Assembly: GCF_963677195.1 (NCBI RefSeq)
Contig: NZ_OY781918.1
Span: forward strand, 3,708,923-3,772,922
Direction: 5' to 3'
Origin: an uncultured Marinifilum sp.
GTDB taxonomy: Bacteria; Bacteroidota; Bacteroidia; Bacteroidales; Marinifilaceae
Length of the DNA stretch: 64,000 nucleotides
Shown in pieces: positions 52,805 through 62,014 of the stretch. The translations under genes and the position numbers were made by a program. Below the pieces are notes generated by a model. The model saw only the letters and a list, made by a program, of their open reading frames with translations. It ran no database searches and was not told the origin of the DNA. Positions within the stretch are counted from its first letter, which is position 1. Every line of letters begins with the position of its first letter.

Positions 52805-55777
52805 TTACTTTAAATAAGATTTTAAATCTTCAATCAATTTATCATATCCATTCAATTGCTTTTCTATTAATTCAATATCGAAAGATTGAATTGCCATATC
52901 CAACTCTTTGCAATAAACATCTAAAAGTCCACAAGACTTTTTAAAAGCATATTCCGACAGATTTTCACTAAACTGTTCTATTTCATAAATTATTAAGTCG
53001 TCTTTAATTTTATTCCATTCGCTTAAAAATTCATTTTCCAGCTTAGCAATAAGCTCTGGTAATAATTTAATGCAATCTTCCGAAAGCTTTATCTCTTCTA
53101 CCTCAACTTCGTTTTCTTCTTCATCTAGATATCGGTATGGAAGAAATCGTTTAAGTACAGCAAATACATCTTTTCTAAAAACTGGTTTTTGCAGATATTC
53201 ATCAAATAATTCATGAATTCTATCCAACTCGTCATTCATTATCGAAGCTGTAAACGCAACCACCGGAATATCTTTCCATTCTTCGTTATTTTTAATTACT
53301 TCTGCCGCATCATATCCATTCATTCCAGGCATTCGAATGTCCATAAACACAATATCTGGTGTTTCAGTTTCCATTAATTCGATGGCTTGTTCTCCACTTT
53401 CTGCTTCTAAAAAAGTAACATTTTCGAACTCTACAATTCGTTTTAATACCAATATGTTAAATTTTAAATCATCAACAATTAGTATTTTACATGGTTCTAA
53501 AGTAAAATTATTTAATTCTTGTGCTTTTAAATCCTCATCGGCCGATACTTCTGCTATTTTTACATTTTTAAATTTTATAGTAAACTTCGATCCTCTTCCA
53601 ACTTTGCTTTGCAAACTTATTTCACCATTTAATTTCTTAAGCAAACCTCCTACAATTGTTAAACCCAAGCCTGTTCCTTCGTAATACCTATTACTTTGTC
53701 CGCTCTGCTGAGTAAATGCCTTAAAAACATTTTCCTGCTGATCTTTTTTAATTCCAATTCCAGTATCTTCTACATTTAAAAATAGATTTATCGCATTTGG
53801 ATCACTTGTTTTTGCCGCCGAAACCGATACATGAATATATCCCTTAGAAGTAAACTTAATTGAGTTTCCAACCAAATTAAATAAAATTTGATAGAATCGA
53901 ACCTCATCCATGTAAATATACTGTGGTACCGAATTATCAACAGTAATATTAAATGCTAAGTTGTTAAGCTCAAGTTTCTGCTTAAACACCTGCTTAATTT
54001 GGTTAATTACAATTTTACATTGCATGGGCTCCAACTCAATATTCATCTTACCCGACTCTATTTTTGAAAGGTCTAGAATATCATTAATCAGAGCTAGAAG
54101 ATTTCGACCGCTAGTTAAGATTGTATGCAAATAATTTCTGTGCTGAGGATTCTCTACATTAGAATGAAGCCACTCACTAAAGCCAAGAATAGCATTCATT
54201 GGAGTACGAATTTCGTGAGATACATTGGCAAGAAATTCCGATTTTGCTTTAGAGGCTTGTTCTGCCTTATTTTTTTCTATTTGAAGTTGCTGCTCTTTCT
54301 CTTTAAGATCGGTAACATCTCTAATAATTACAAGAACTTCTTCTGTATTTAACTTAACAAAACGTGCTTCGGAATATAGCATCTTATCACGATTAAAACT
54401 GCTATAATTAAACTCGAAATTTCCTTTTACCAAACATTCTTCAATTGCCGATATAAAAGAATTACACAATTCGTCGTTTAAAACATCGCAAATAGAGTTA
54501 ACATCCTTATTTTTTAATTTATCAAATAAGCTATATTCAAATTTTGTCTGAAAAGAAATTACATTTCCATCTCTTTTTAATTTTAAAATTTCATCAGGAA
54601 TTGAATTTATAATTCCACGATTTTCTCTCTCGCTTAAAACAAGATTGGATTGAATTTGATTTCTTAAAAATGCAGTCGAAATAATACTACTAATAGTTCG
54701 TAACAATTCTATCTCTGACTTTCTCCATAAATGATTTATATCGCACTCATCGAAACCAATAAAACCAAACATTTTGCCCGAAATTACCAGCGGTAAAACA
54801 ATAATCGACTTTACGCCTTGCGACTCTAAAATTTCCCATAAGTCATCAGGTAAATCGACAATGCTATCGGAATATACAATCCCCTCCTCTTTTAGTAATT
54901 TTTGCCATGATGGAATTGTGCTATAAGCAACATTCTGGAGTTCATTTTTTTTAGATTCAATACCTTTATTGCACCATTCATAGGTATTACTGGTTGTTTT
55001 TCTATCGGCACTATCTTCAAAAATATATACTCGACTTACCCCAGTATGCTCACCAACAATTCTTACTGCTTCACGAGTACTACTTTCAAAATCGTCGAGC
55101 GAATTATAATTTACCGATATTTCGGTTAAAATTTGCTGTTGTTTTAGATTGCGGGCAATTTCAAATTCGTTTTTCTTTCGTTCGGTAATATTATGAGCTA
55201 CAATTATAATTTCTTTAAAATTACAGTTATTCTGTGAAGTTACCTCCTCAAGAGTACCCGCTAAAAAGCACCTTTTTAGTTCACAATTTTTACATTTATC
55301 TTCGGTAAATTGCACGTTTACTCTAACCCATAAAACATTATCATCTCGGGTAAGAATTGGCAATTCGAAATAACTAATACATTTATTTGTGATGAACTGT
55401 CGGGCAAAATATTGAAAAATTTTTCTTCGATATTCATCCGATACAAAGCTTAATACATTTTGCCCAAGCAAAGATTCCTTTGATCGCCCCATTATTTCGC
55501 TAGCAATCTGGTTAACAAATATAATTTCACCCTTAAGGTTTACTTTACAAATTATATCGGTAATACTTTCTACTAAAGTAAAATACTCCTGCTCTGTTTC
55601 CAGCAAGCGCTGAGTTCTTTCTTGTACAAGCTGTTCTAAATTATTATTTAAACTTTTAAGTTGTAAATTCGATTCATAAAGTTCAAGAGATTTTTCTTCC
55701 AGAAGTTTTTCGGCCTGAAAACGAGCAGCTTTCTCTCTCTCAAGCTTGCGCTGCATTAATTCATTTTCTTTACTCAT
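52805..55777 (-). CDS. Hybrid histidine kinase, PAS-GAF-PAS-HK-REC
   Basis: 990 aa, cytoplasmic (no membrane helix). N-terminal coiled coil (1-60), PAS at about 63-200 with cysteines C162, C165, C170 and C185 in an insert, GAF at about 215-375, a second PAS-like domain at about 385-495, coiled coil, HisKA with H521 (ANVSHEIRTPMNAILGFSEWL), HATPase_c (NLVGNSIKFTSKG, DTGIGI, GTGLGLTIVGGLL), receiver at about 770-890 (ILIVDDLKFNILVLKRI, IVFMDIRMPGMNGYDAA), and a helical tail that is no clear Hpt. Its ATG overlaps the H-NOX stop by four bases, so the two are translationally coupled; H-NOX probably controls its activity by binding NO (inference from known H-NOX/HnoK pairs). Confidence 0.9.
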   Translation of the reverse strand: MSKENELMQRKLEREKAARFQAEKLLEEKSLELYESNLQLKSLNNNLEQLVQERTQRLLETEQEYFTLVESITDIICKVNLKGEIIFVNQIASEIMGRSKESLLGQNVLSFVSDEYRRKIFQYFARQFITNKCISYFELPILTRDDNVLWVRVNVQFTEDKCKNCELKRCFLAGTLEEVTSQNNCNFKEIIIVAHNITERKKNEFEIARNLKQQQILTEISVNYNSLDDFESSTREAVRIVGEHTGVSRVYIFEDSADRKTTSNTYEWCNKGIESKKNELQNVAYSTIPSWQKLLKEEGIVYSDSIVDLPDDLWEILESQGVKSIIVLPLVISGKMFGFIGFDECDINHLWRKSEIELLRTISSIISTAFLRNQIQSNLVLSERENRGIINSIPDEILKLKRDGNVISFQTKFEYSLFDKLKNKDVNSICDVLNDELCNSFISAIEECLVKGNFEFNYSSFNRDKMLYSEARFVKLNTEEVLVIIRDVTDLKEKEQQLQIEKNKAEQASKAKSEFLANVSHEIRTPMNAILGFSEWLHSNVENPQHRNYLHTILTSGRNLLALINDILDLSKIESGKMNIELEPMQCKIVINQIKQVFKQKLELNNLAFNITVDNSVPQYIYMDEVRFYQILFNLVGNSIKFTSKGYIHVSVSAAKTSDPNAINLFLNVEDTGIGIKKDQQENVFKAFTQQSGQSNRYYEGTGLGLTIVGGLLKKLNGEISLQSKVGRGSKFTIKFKNVKIAEVSADEDLKAQELNNFTLEPCKILIVDDLKFNILVLKRIVEFENVTFLEAESGEQAIELMETETPDIVFMDIRMPGMNGYDAAEVIKNNEEWKDIPVVAFTASIMNDELDRIHELFDEYLQKPVFRKDVFAVLKRFLPYRYLDEEENEVEVEEIKLSEDCIKLLPELIAKLENEFLSEWNKIKDDLIIYEIEQFSENLSEYAFKKSCGLLDVYCKELDMAIQSFDIELIEKQLNGYDKLIEDLKSYLK

Positions 55778-56316
55778 ACATTTTTCTGAATAATAAATAA
55801 TACTTCGGATTGATCTTGATTTAAATACTCTTTACTTATTGTTGCTTTCTCGTTAAAATGATTTAGACAACCCTGAATTAATCCTTCAGCAAAATCGGAC
55901 ATTTTACGCTGAGAGGTATATATCAGCTCCATAAAAGTCGAAGTTCGTTTTTGTACCTCTATTGTTGGCAATTCGGCTTCGGGATATAATTTCAACACCT
56001 GCACATGAATGGTATCTTCAACACTACCTAAAAAATCAAAAGCATTTGTATGTCCTTTTACTAGATTTTTATATGCATTTGCAAATACACCAAAAACATA
56101 CTTACCGTATGAATAAAATAATTTATCAACCGAAATTCCTGTTTTTACACTTAATTTGTTAACCAGTGTAAACATTTCTTCGTGCGAATAGGTTCCCACC
56201 GATGTATAAACACCTTTACTGGGTAAATTAGATTTTTCAATAATGTGATCGACAGTTTCGTACCCAAATTCCTTTTCAATCATATTCAGAAATTCACAAA
56301 AAACTAATCCTTTCAT
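55774..56316 (-). CDS. H-NOX heme nitric-oxide sensor
   Basis: 180 aa, the usual length for a stand-alone bacterial H-NOX. MKGLVFCEFLNMIEKEFGYE at the start, heme-ligating H104 in DTIHVQVLKLYP, P114-type proline in EAELPTIEV and the porphyrin-propionate motif Y133-x-S135-x-R137 (LIYTSQRKM), then EGLIQGCLNHF. No tyrosine is evident in the distal pocket position used for oxygen binding, which suggests an NO rather than O2 sensor. Overlaps the hybrid kinase by four bases. In other bacteria such pairs control phosphorelays for biofilm or motility (established). Confidence 0.92.
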   Translation of the reverse strand: MKGLVFCEFLNMIEKEFGYETVDHIIEKSNLPSKGVYTSVGTYSHEEMFTLVNKLSVKTGISVDKLFYSYGKYVFGVFANAYKNLVKGHTNAFDFLGSVEDTIHVQVLKLYPEAELPTIEVQKRTSTFMELIYTSQRKMSDFAEGLIQGCLNHFNEKATISKEYLNQDQSEVLFIIQKNV

Positions 56317-56554
56317 AAGCGACAGTAAATATATAAGTAGTTAAAATTTATTGTGTAATAGTTAATGTTAAAAAGCTAAGACTTGTAACATTAAATTTTA
56401 TTACGAAAAAAAACAAACATAGTTCGATATCTTAGTAATTTTATTCAGAAATAAAATCAATATTTTTCTAAACCTAGGTAGAATTTTTCCGTAAAAAATT
56501 TGAAGATCATAACAAAACAAGCAAAAATACTACTCAATATTTATTTACTATAAT

Positions 56555-57682
56555 ATGAAAATAGACCTAGCAGGACAAACACCAACAGTTTTAGTCGTTG
56601 ATGACAATCCAAACAACCTTAAAATTGTTGCATTAACCCTTCGAGAACTAAACTTTAAAATAGTTATTGCAACTAACGGAAAAGATGCATTAAATCTGGT
56701 CGAAAGAACTAATCCTGATTTAATTCTTTTGGATATTATGATGCCAGAAATGGATGGTTTTGAAGTTTGTAAAATATTAAAATCAAAAAAAGAAAATGAA
56801 AATCTGCCTATTATATTTTTAACAGCTGTGGGCGAAAAATCAAAAATTGTAAAAGGTTTTGAACTGGGTGGAGTAGATTATATAACCAAACCATTTAATA
56901 AAGAAGAGCTAATTATTAGAATAAAAACTCATCTGGAATTAAAATTTACCAGAGATGAATTGCAGGAAACAAGCGATCATTTAAGCGAACTAAATAAGTT
57001 AAAGGATAAAATGTTTTCGGTAATAGGTCATGATTTACGCGGACCTTTGGGTAATATAAAAATGACTTTAGATTTTTTGGCTAAAGATTTCTTTGAATAT
57101 GGCAGCGATGATTATAAAGAAACAATGAAAACTCTGGTTCAATCGAGCGAAGATGTTTCGGAATTATTAGAAAATTTGCTTGGTTGGGCTAAATCACAAA
57201 GTGGAATTCTAAAGTTTCATCCCGAAGATATTGTTTTAGAAGAATTAGTGGAAAGCACCTATTTTATGTTCAAAAACAACTTGAACATGAAAAAAATTAG
57301 TTTCTCTCCTAAAATTAAAGAAAAACTAAAAGTCCACACCGATACTTACATGTTAAAAATGGTACTTAAAAACATCGTATCCAATGCCATAAAATTTACG
57401 CCTGAAGGAGGCGATATCAGTATCTCAACCGAAAACATTAATGGCGATTTTAGAATTGTAATATCAGATACTGGTGTTGGAATTCCTGCAGAAGATCTTC
57501 CTAAATTATTTAACGAAAACGAGCACCTTTCTACCTATGGAACAAATGGAGAATCGGGAAGTGGCTTAGGATTAAAAGTAGCTAATAATTTTGCAGGTAA
57601 AATGAATGGTCAGATTCTGGTGGAAAGCGAAGCTGGGAAAGGCAGTAAATTTATTTTGGAATTGCCATTTAGCGAAAATTAA
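56555..57682 (+). CDS. Receiver-histidine kinase (REC-HK)
   Basis: 375 aa. Receiver domain first (1-125; D60 in LILLDIMMPEMDGFEVC, K112 in YITKPFNKEEL), a short coiled coil, HisKA with H159 (FSVIGHDLRGPLGNIKMTL), and HATPase_c (IVSNAIKFTPEGG, DTGVGIPAEDLP, GSGLGLKVANNFAG). No membrane segment or sensor domain. Such REC-first kinases take phosphoryl groups from another kinase and relay the state. It is divergent from the H-NOX/hybrid kinase operon across 238 bases, so it may belong to the same phosphorelay (inference). Confidence 0.9.
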   Translation: MKIDLAGQTPTVLVVDDNPNNLKIVALTLRELNFKIVIATNGKDALNLVERTNPDLILLDIMMPEMDGFEVCKILKSKKENENLPIIFLTAVGEKSKIVKGFELGGVDYITKPFNKEELIIRIKTHLELKFTRDELQETSDHLSELNKLKDKMFSVIGHDLRGPLGNIKMTLDFLAKDFFEYGSDDYKETMKTLVQSSEDVSELLENLLGWAKSQSGILKFHPEDIVLEELVESTYFMFKNNLNMKKISFSPKIKEKLKVHTDTYMLKMVLKNIVSNAIKFTPEGGDISISTENINGDFRIVISDTGVGIPAEDLPKLFNENEHLSTYGTNGESGSGLGLKVANNFAGKMNGQILVESEAGKGSKFILELPFSEN

Positions 57683-57703
57683 ATTATAAACCCCATTAAT
57701 ATT

Positions 57704-57750
57704 ATCATAAAAAAACAGGGCAATATTGTATTGCCCTGTTTTTTTATGAT
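57704..57750. terminator. Bidirectional terminator, 22-bp stem
   Basis: A perfect 22-bp stem (57704-57725 with 57729-57750) with a TTG loop and T-runs in both orientations, between the convergent REC-HK gene and the last gene of the exopolysaccharide cluster. Arm shares 13 bases with the lysA terminator. Confidence 0.9.
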
Positions 57751-57767
57751 AATTTACAGTATGCGAA

Positions 57768-58955
57768 CTATCCTCGTTTAGCTCTTTCCCACTTTACCGA
57801 TTGATTTCCTTTTATATATCGGCGAAAGCCAAGGTACACCGAAAGATTCATGATAAAGAAATAATAAGGTACAAACAAGGCTTTTATTTTTATTTCTCTA
57901 TATTCTAAAAACCAACCAATTAATGCAGCCACATAAAAAGCGATTTGCCCATAAAATAAAATTGTATAAATATTAGCTAGATTCATACCGGAATTATAAG
58001 CCAAAGCAAAATTTAGCGGAATAATTATAAGCAATAGCAATGGTGTTAATGTCCAGCGCAATACCCTGTGCGAAATGTATTGAAATGATAAAGTTCCATA
58101 CTTAAATATGTTTAAAAGAGGATTTAATCGAACCACCGATTGAATACCTCCTGCCGAAATACGTACTTTACGTTTCAATTCTTCTTTTACATTAGCTGAA
58201 GCTGTTTCGATTGCATAAGCATTAGGATTGTATCCTATAGTATATCCAGACATGGCTACTCTTAAAGAGATAATAAAATCGTCGAGCAGAGTATCTTTTT
58301 CCACTTCTTGCCAAAGGTCTGTTCTAATAGCAAACAACTCTCCTGCCGCACCAACTACCGAGTACAATTCTGCATCCCATTTCTTTAGAGTTGATTCGTA
58401 TTTCCAATACAAACCTTCTCCGGCACCAGCAGCTGCATCAGCTTCTTTTTGGTAAATTCGTTTCTCTCCCGAAACACAACCAACTTTAGGATCTTTAAAT
58501 AAATTCACTATTTCCTGAATAGAATCCTCGCCAAGATTCGTATTACCATCAGAGAAAATTACAATTGGCGACTTAACAAATTTCATTCCGCGGTTCATAG
58601 CACCAATTTTACCACCTCGTGCATCTTCATGATATACCTCTACTCCATCATATTTACGCAGCAAATCAGGAGTTCCATCATCCGAACCATCGGTTACCCA
58701 TACTTGACGAACTTTTTCTTGCGGGTAATTTAAACTCTTCGAGTTTTTCACTTTTTCGTCTACGTAATCTTTTTCGTTATATGCGGCAACAAATAAGGTT
58801 ACTTCTGGCTCATAATCATCATTACCCTCATAAGGTTTTGATAATCCAAACAGTCTACGTAATTTAATAATTAAATAAAGTAAAATCCCATAACCTAAAT
58901 AGGAGTAGAATATTATAAAAAGAGCAATCCAAAATGTTATTTCTATATATTTCAT
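57768..58955 (-). CDS. Membrane glycosyltransferase, GT2
   Basis: 395 aa. One N-terminal helix, GT2 catalytic domain (VTLFVAAYNEKDYVDEKV, WVTDGSDDGTPDLL, IVIFSDGNTNLG, GAAGELFAIR, TLLDDFIISLRV), and three to four helices in the last third (LLLLIIIPLNFALAY, FYVAALIGWFLEY, YYFFIMNLSVYLGF). Uses a nucleotide sugar at the inner membrane, building a lipid-linked or exported polysaccharide. The last gene of the cluster on the minus strand, 49 bases after the acyltransferase. Sugar specificity cannot be told. Confidence 0.85.
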   Translation of the reverse strand: MKYIEITFWIALFIIFYSYLGYGILLYLIIKLRRLFGLSKPYEGNDDYEPEVTLFVAAYNEKDYVDEKVKNSKSLNYPQEKVRQVWVTDGSDDGTPDLLRKYDGVEVYHEDARGGKIGAMNRGMKFVKSPIVIFSDGNTNLGEDSIQEIVNLFKDPKVGCVSGEKRIYQKEADAAAGAGEGLYWKYESTLKKWDAELYSVVGAAGELFAIRTDLWQEVEKDTLLDDFIISLRVAMSGYTIGYNPNAYAIETASANVKEELKRKVRISAGGIQSVVRLNPLLNIFKYGTLSFQYISHRVLRWTLTPLLLLIIIPLNFALAYNSGMNLANIYTILFYGQIAFYVAALIGWFLEYREIKIKALFVPYYFFIMNLSVYLGFRRYIKGNQSVKWERAKRG

Positions 58956-59004
58956 AAGTCGAGTAGTTTTTGTTTTTAGCTAATTAATTTCTATTTCCTA
59001 TTTA

Positions 59005-59619
59005 TTAAAGCTTTTCCCATTTATTTGTTTCCTGATTAAATTGCTTAATTACTCTTGCAGGATTACCTACAGCTACCGAAAAATCGGGAATATCTTTTGT
59101 GACTACACTTCCTGCACCAATTTGGCAACGTTTACCAATTTTTACACCAGCCAAAATTACCGAGTTAGCACCAATATGTGAATCTTCACCAATTTTTGTT
59201 GGTCGAATATCCAAAGCTTGCACACTAGAATTTTTACTACCGTCTTTATATCCATGATTAAATCCTGACACAAAAACATGTTGTCCTAAACCAGAACCAC
59301 TCCCCATTTCTACTGGGCCAATAACAACGCTTCCAATTCCAATTCTTACTCTGCTACCCAACAATACATGTCCCGAACCGTTATTAACGGTACAAAAGTC
59401 TTCAATGGTAGTTAAATCACCAATTTCAAAACGATTCCATGGAAACACATCAATACGGTTTCTTCTTCGAATAGTGGCACCTTTTCCTTTTTTATGGATA
59501 AATGGATTTACAAACCAGCGAACCCATAAACGAGGCTTAGGATTTCGCTTTGGGGCAATACTCCAAAGCACAAAGGCTTTTAGTTTAGGATTACTTTTTA
59601 TTTTGCTGAGTACACTCAT
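59005..59619 (-). CDS. Hexapeptide-repeat acyltransferase
   Basis: 204 aa with a left-handed beta-helix of hexapeptide repeats (IGIGSVVIGPVEMGSGSG, IGEDSHIGANSVILAGVKIG, CQIGAGSVVTKDIPD) ending VAVGNPARVIKQF, as in WbbJ/NodL-type O-acetyltransferases. Probably acetylates a sugar of the polysaccharide using acetyl-CoA. The likely catalytic His is in SGFNHGYKDG. Its first four bases overlap the end of the preceding glycosyltransferase, so they are coupled. Confidence 0.85.
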   Translation of the reverse strand: MSVLSKIKSNPKLKAFVLWSIAPKRNPKPRLWVRWFVNPFIHKKGKGATIRRRNRIDVFPWNRFEIGDLTTIEDFCTVNNGSGHVLLGSRVRIGIGSVVIGPVEMGSGSGLGQHVFVSGFNHGYKDGSKNSSVQALDIRPTKIGEDSHIGANSVILAGVKIGKRCQIGAGSVVTKDIPDFSVAVGNPARVIKQFNQETNKWEKL

Positions 59620-60830
59620 AATTTCAACAGTTTTTCTTCGGCTACTACTTCGAGATACTTATAGATCTCTTTTACATTATTTTCCCAGGAATGCCCTGTG
59701 CCATATTCTCGTCGTGCTTTTTCGAGCTCTTTACTATTTTCTGATAAAGATTTTTCTGCAAGTTTCACATAGTCTTCAGGTGTTTTTCCCAAATAAGTGT
59801 AATCTTTAAAATATTCCATTGCTTTGGTTGCAGAAGCAAGTACTGGTTTACCCATAGCCAAATATTCATCTATTTTTCTTGGGTAGTTTCCAATGGTCGC
59901 ATCATTAATCAGCTGTGGGTTCATAGTTACATCGAATCCTTTAATGTAGTTTGGTAATTCCGATGAATCTCTACTTCCTAAAAAGTGAACATTAGTTAAG
60001 TGATGTAATTCCGACTCTGCAAATTTCTCGTCTTCGGGTCCTACTAAAACAATGCTCCAGTTAGGACGAGCTTTTGCCAAATGCGAAATAATTTCAATAT
60101 CCAAACGACGAGAGCTTAAAAAACCTACATATCCTATAATTGGTTTTGGAATTTCTTTTATGTCATCTGCAATTGAAATATCTCGTTCCAAATCATTAAA
60201 AAGTGATGTATCGCACCCCTGACCGACCATATAGGAATGCTTATTATAATTGGCTCCATATTCGGCATACAAAGTAGAATTACAAACTACAACATCTGCT
60301 TTAGCAATTAACTTTGGCTCTAATCTTACCCCATGTTTTTTCCAATATGGATTTTTAATAAGATAATCGCGCATGTAATAGATATAAGCCGAAGGTTGTA
60401 GATATTCTTTTAAATGCTGACCTAAAAACATAGAGCTATCATTAAATAGAATGAAATTATCGAATCCTAATTCTTTGCAAGCATCCTTAATATCGCTGGC
60501 AAATCTTTTCGCATTTCGTTTATTTAGGTAATCAAAAAGGGTAACAGATCGAATTGAGTTTATAGATTCAACCATAGATTTTGGATATAGATTCCAAAGA
60601 TTTTCACCAATTTCAATTAAACTAGGATCTAGCCCTTTTTTTACTCGAATTCGCTTCCTAATCTTATCGGTATTTCTTTCTCTAAATCGGGATATTCTAT
60701 CCAATGGAGAATTCACATATAATACACGGTTTGTTTTTGCAAATTCGGTGGCTATATTTTTACAATTACTCCCAATTTCGATGTCCCAAGGCTGAATTCC
60801 AACCACTACTATATTTTTACCTTCTATCAT
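59616..60830 (-). CDS. Glycosyltransferase, GT4/TuaH-like
   Basis: 404 aa, soluble two-domain GT-B fold. N-terminal half KNIVVVGIQPWDIEIGSNC, TNRVLYVNSPLDR, IYYMRDYLIKNP; C-terminal donor site KPIIGYVGFLSSRRLDIEI, VHFLGSRDSSELPNYIKGFD, NYPRKIDEYLAMGKPVLAS with the E-x7-E-like glutamate. Resembles enzymes such as TuaH annotated in teichuronic or exopolysaccharide clusters. Overlaps the acyltransferase by four bases. Sugar unknown. Confidence 0.82.
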   Translation of the reverse strand: MIEGKNIVVVGIQPWDIEIGSNCKNIATEFAKTNRVLYVNSPLDRISRFRERNTDKIRKRIRVKKGLDPSLIEIGENLWNLYPKSMVESINSIRSVTLFDYLNKRNAKRFASDIKDACKELGFDNFILFNDSSMFLGQHLKEYLQPSAYIYYMRDYLIKNPYWKKHGVRLEPKLIAKADVVVCNSTLYAEYGANYNKHSYMVGQGCDTSLFNDLERDISIADDIKEIPKPIIGYVGFLSSRRLDIEIISHLAKARPNWSIVLVGPEDEKFAESELHHLTNVHFLGSRDSSELPNYIKGFDVTMNPQLINDATIGNYPRKIDEYLAMGKPVLASATKAMEYFKDYTYLGKTPEDYVKLAEKSLSENSKELEKARREYGTGHSWENNVKEIYKYLEVVAEEKLLKL

Positions 60831-60847
60831 GATTGTGAATTTTTAGT

Positions 60848-61975
60848 TTAGAGTTCTTTATATAATTTCAAATTTTCTTCCGCCATGCGTTTCCATGAAA
60901 AGAATTTAGATCTTTCCAATCCTTTTTTTATTAGCATGTCTTTGTAATCATTATCGGCAAGAATTTTAATAATTCCCTCTGTAATTTGTTTTGGCTTACG
61001 CGGATCAACAATATGAGCTGCATCCTCGGCAATTTCGGGCATTGATGAGGTGTTTGATGTAATTACTGGAACACCACAAGCCATTCCCTCTAATATTGGG
61101 ATTCCAAAACTTTCCCGCATTGATGGGTAGAGAAAGACATCACATTGATTTATTATTGCAGGCATTTCGATATTTGGAACATATCCTGTTAATTGAATGT
61201 GCTCTCGAATTTCGGGATGACCAATTTCGCTAAGTAAACTTTGCAGAGCACTTTCATTGTAATCCAACATCACCAGCTTATATTGTTTTTCAGACTGTGA
61301 ATTAAAATCGGCGAAAGCCTTAAGTACTCCCTTTGTATTTTTTTTGGGATCGGTATTACCCAAAAAAAACAAAAAATGATCTGGTAAATTATATTTGTTT
61401 TTTATTTCACTTAAATAATTCTGATCGGATATTTTTTGGAAATGAGGCCCAACACCATTGTAAATTGCAGATAAACGATTGCTATCCATATTAAAAAACT
61501 TAGCAATTCTTTCCTTTTCATAATTCGAAACCGTCACTACTTTTTTACTTCGTTTTACAACCGAAGGCACTACCCACCGACGATACATATTGCCTAATTT
61601 CTGATACCAGGTACCTGCTTTTTTAAAAATGCTAATGCTTTCTAAATAAATAATATCATGTACAATAACAACCAATGGAATTCTCGAAAAAACAGGAGCT
61701 GTATTACTAGTACAATGTAAAATATCACATCCATATTTTTTTGCTGCTCGTGGTAATGCCCATTGTTCCCATAAAGGATATGGACCTCCAGATAATTCAA
61801 CAATTTTAAAATTATCTGTATTGTGTAAGCATTTATCTTCGTCGGGTTTAACAAAAATTACATATTCGTTTTCTTTATCAATTTCCTGAAGGTTTTTAAT
61901 CAACTCCAAAGCAACCATGTCCATTCCATGCTTTTTGGTTCTAAAAAGTCTCTGTCCTTCTATTCCGATTTTCAT
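60848..61975 (-). CDS. Glycosyltransferase, GT4
   Basis: 375 aa GT-B enzyme. Opening MKIGIEGQRLFRTKKHGMDM, VVIVHDIIYLES, VVTVSNYEKERIAKFF, FFLGNTDPKKNTKGVLKAF, and the retaining GT4 signature ESFGIPILEGMACGVPVITS with the donor-site glutamates. Makes a glycosidic bond in the cytoplasm during polysaccharide synthesis. In line with the genes on both sides (17 and 39 bases). Confidence 0.88.
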   Translation of the reverse strand: MKIGIEGQRLFRTKKHGMDMVALELIKNLQEIDKENEYVIFVKPDEDKCLHNTDNFKIVELSGGPYPLWEQWALPRAAKKYGCDILHCTSNTAPVFSRIPLVVIVHDIIYLESISIFKKAGTWYQKLGNMYRRWVVPSVVKRSKKVVTVSNYEKERIAKFFNMDSNRLSAIYNGVGPHFQKISDQNYLSEIKNKYNLPDHFLFFLGNTDPKKNTKGVLKAFADFNSQSEKQYKLVMLDYNESALQSLLSEIGHPEIREHIQLTGYVPNIEMPAIINQCDVFLYPSMRESFGIPILEGMACGVPVITSNTSSMPEIAEDAAHIVDPRKPKQITEGIIKILADNDYKDMLIKKGLERSKFFSWKRMAEENLKLYKEL

Positions 61976-62014
61976 AGGTAGTATAAGTTAGTAGTTGGTT
62001 ATAATTGTTTAGGT

